From the NCBI GenBank assembly GCA_028877195.1, contig JAPPIL010000138.1:1-6059 (forward strand): DNA of 6,059 nt, in the 5' to 3' direction. The notes below the pieces were generated by a model. That model was given only the letters and a program-made list of their open reading frames with translations, was not told the origin of the DNA and made no database searches. This document shows positions 6,043 to 6,059 of the stretch, in pieces. Made by a program: the position numbers and the translations under genes. How positions within the stretch are numbered: position 1 is the first letter of the stretch; every line of letters starts with the position of its first letter. The DNA is from Pseudomonadota bacterium (GTDB lineage Bacteria; Bdellovibrionota_B; Oligoflexia; Oligoflexales; JAPPIL01).

Positions 6043-6059
6043 GGGGGGGGGGGGGGGGG
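6043..6059. repeat. Terminal run of 17 G
   Basis: Seventeen consecutive G residues end the window, just after TTTTTTCTT. The run may continue beyond the window. It could be a true homopolymer tract or an artefact of assembly or sequencing at a contig end; the sequence itself cannot distinguish these. Confidence 0.9.

Noticed and set aside
1..6059. CRISPR array, insertion sequence, prophage or defence system
   Set aside because: No spaced direct repeats, transposase motifs, terminal inverted repeats, or defence-associated domains are visible. The tRNA cluster shows no adjacent integrase or duplicated tRNA 3' end.

Overview
This window is a compact bacterial segment of roughly 50% G+C. It holds five protein genes, three tRNA genes and almost no spare DNA. 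The organism cannot be named from the sequence alone. The tRNA genes encode no CCA tail. Most start codons inside the minus-strand gene cluster have no clear Shine-Dalgarno (SD) sequence and appear to rely on translational coupling. Proline dehydrogenase is a short monofunctional enzyme rather than part of PutA. A free-living bacterium outside the Gamma- and Alphaproteobacteria fits; a Bacteroidota/Chlorobiota-like lineage is a guess. The octamer GCGATCGC (cyanobacterial HIP1) occurs three times, although none of the genes looks distinctly cyanobacterial.

Left part (1-1859, plus strand): a G-rich leader of about 100 bases with three adjacent hairpins and a possible 18-codon upstream ORF, followed by aspS (aspartyl-tRNA synthetase). 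The synthetase gene has no SD of its own; the only good SD in the leader serves the upstream ORF.

Middle and right part (1846-5940, minus strand, read right to left): a sigma-70-like promoter, then tRNA-Ser(UGA), tRNA-Ser(GCU) and tRNA-Arg(ACG), then an unrecognised exported/membrane protein of 310 aa, rimO (ribosomal protein S12 methylthiotransferase), a monofunctional proline dehydrogenase and a YqaA/DedA-family membrane protein. The spacings are 12-29 bases between RNA genes and to the first CDS, then +4, -1 and +2 bases between the CDSs. No terminator is visible, so this reads as one mixed tRNA-mRNA transcription unit. Its last gene converges on aspS with a 14-base overlap of coding sequence.

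The functional thread is partly translation (AspRS, tRNAs, S12 modification), with proline catabolism and a membrane protein attached. The genes are mostly housekeeping. The best leads are the structured aspS leader, the uncharacterised protein cotranscribed with rimO, and the tRNA-mRNA operon layout. The last 17 bases are an unbroken G run, which may be an assembly or sequencing artefact at a contig end.
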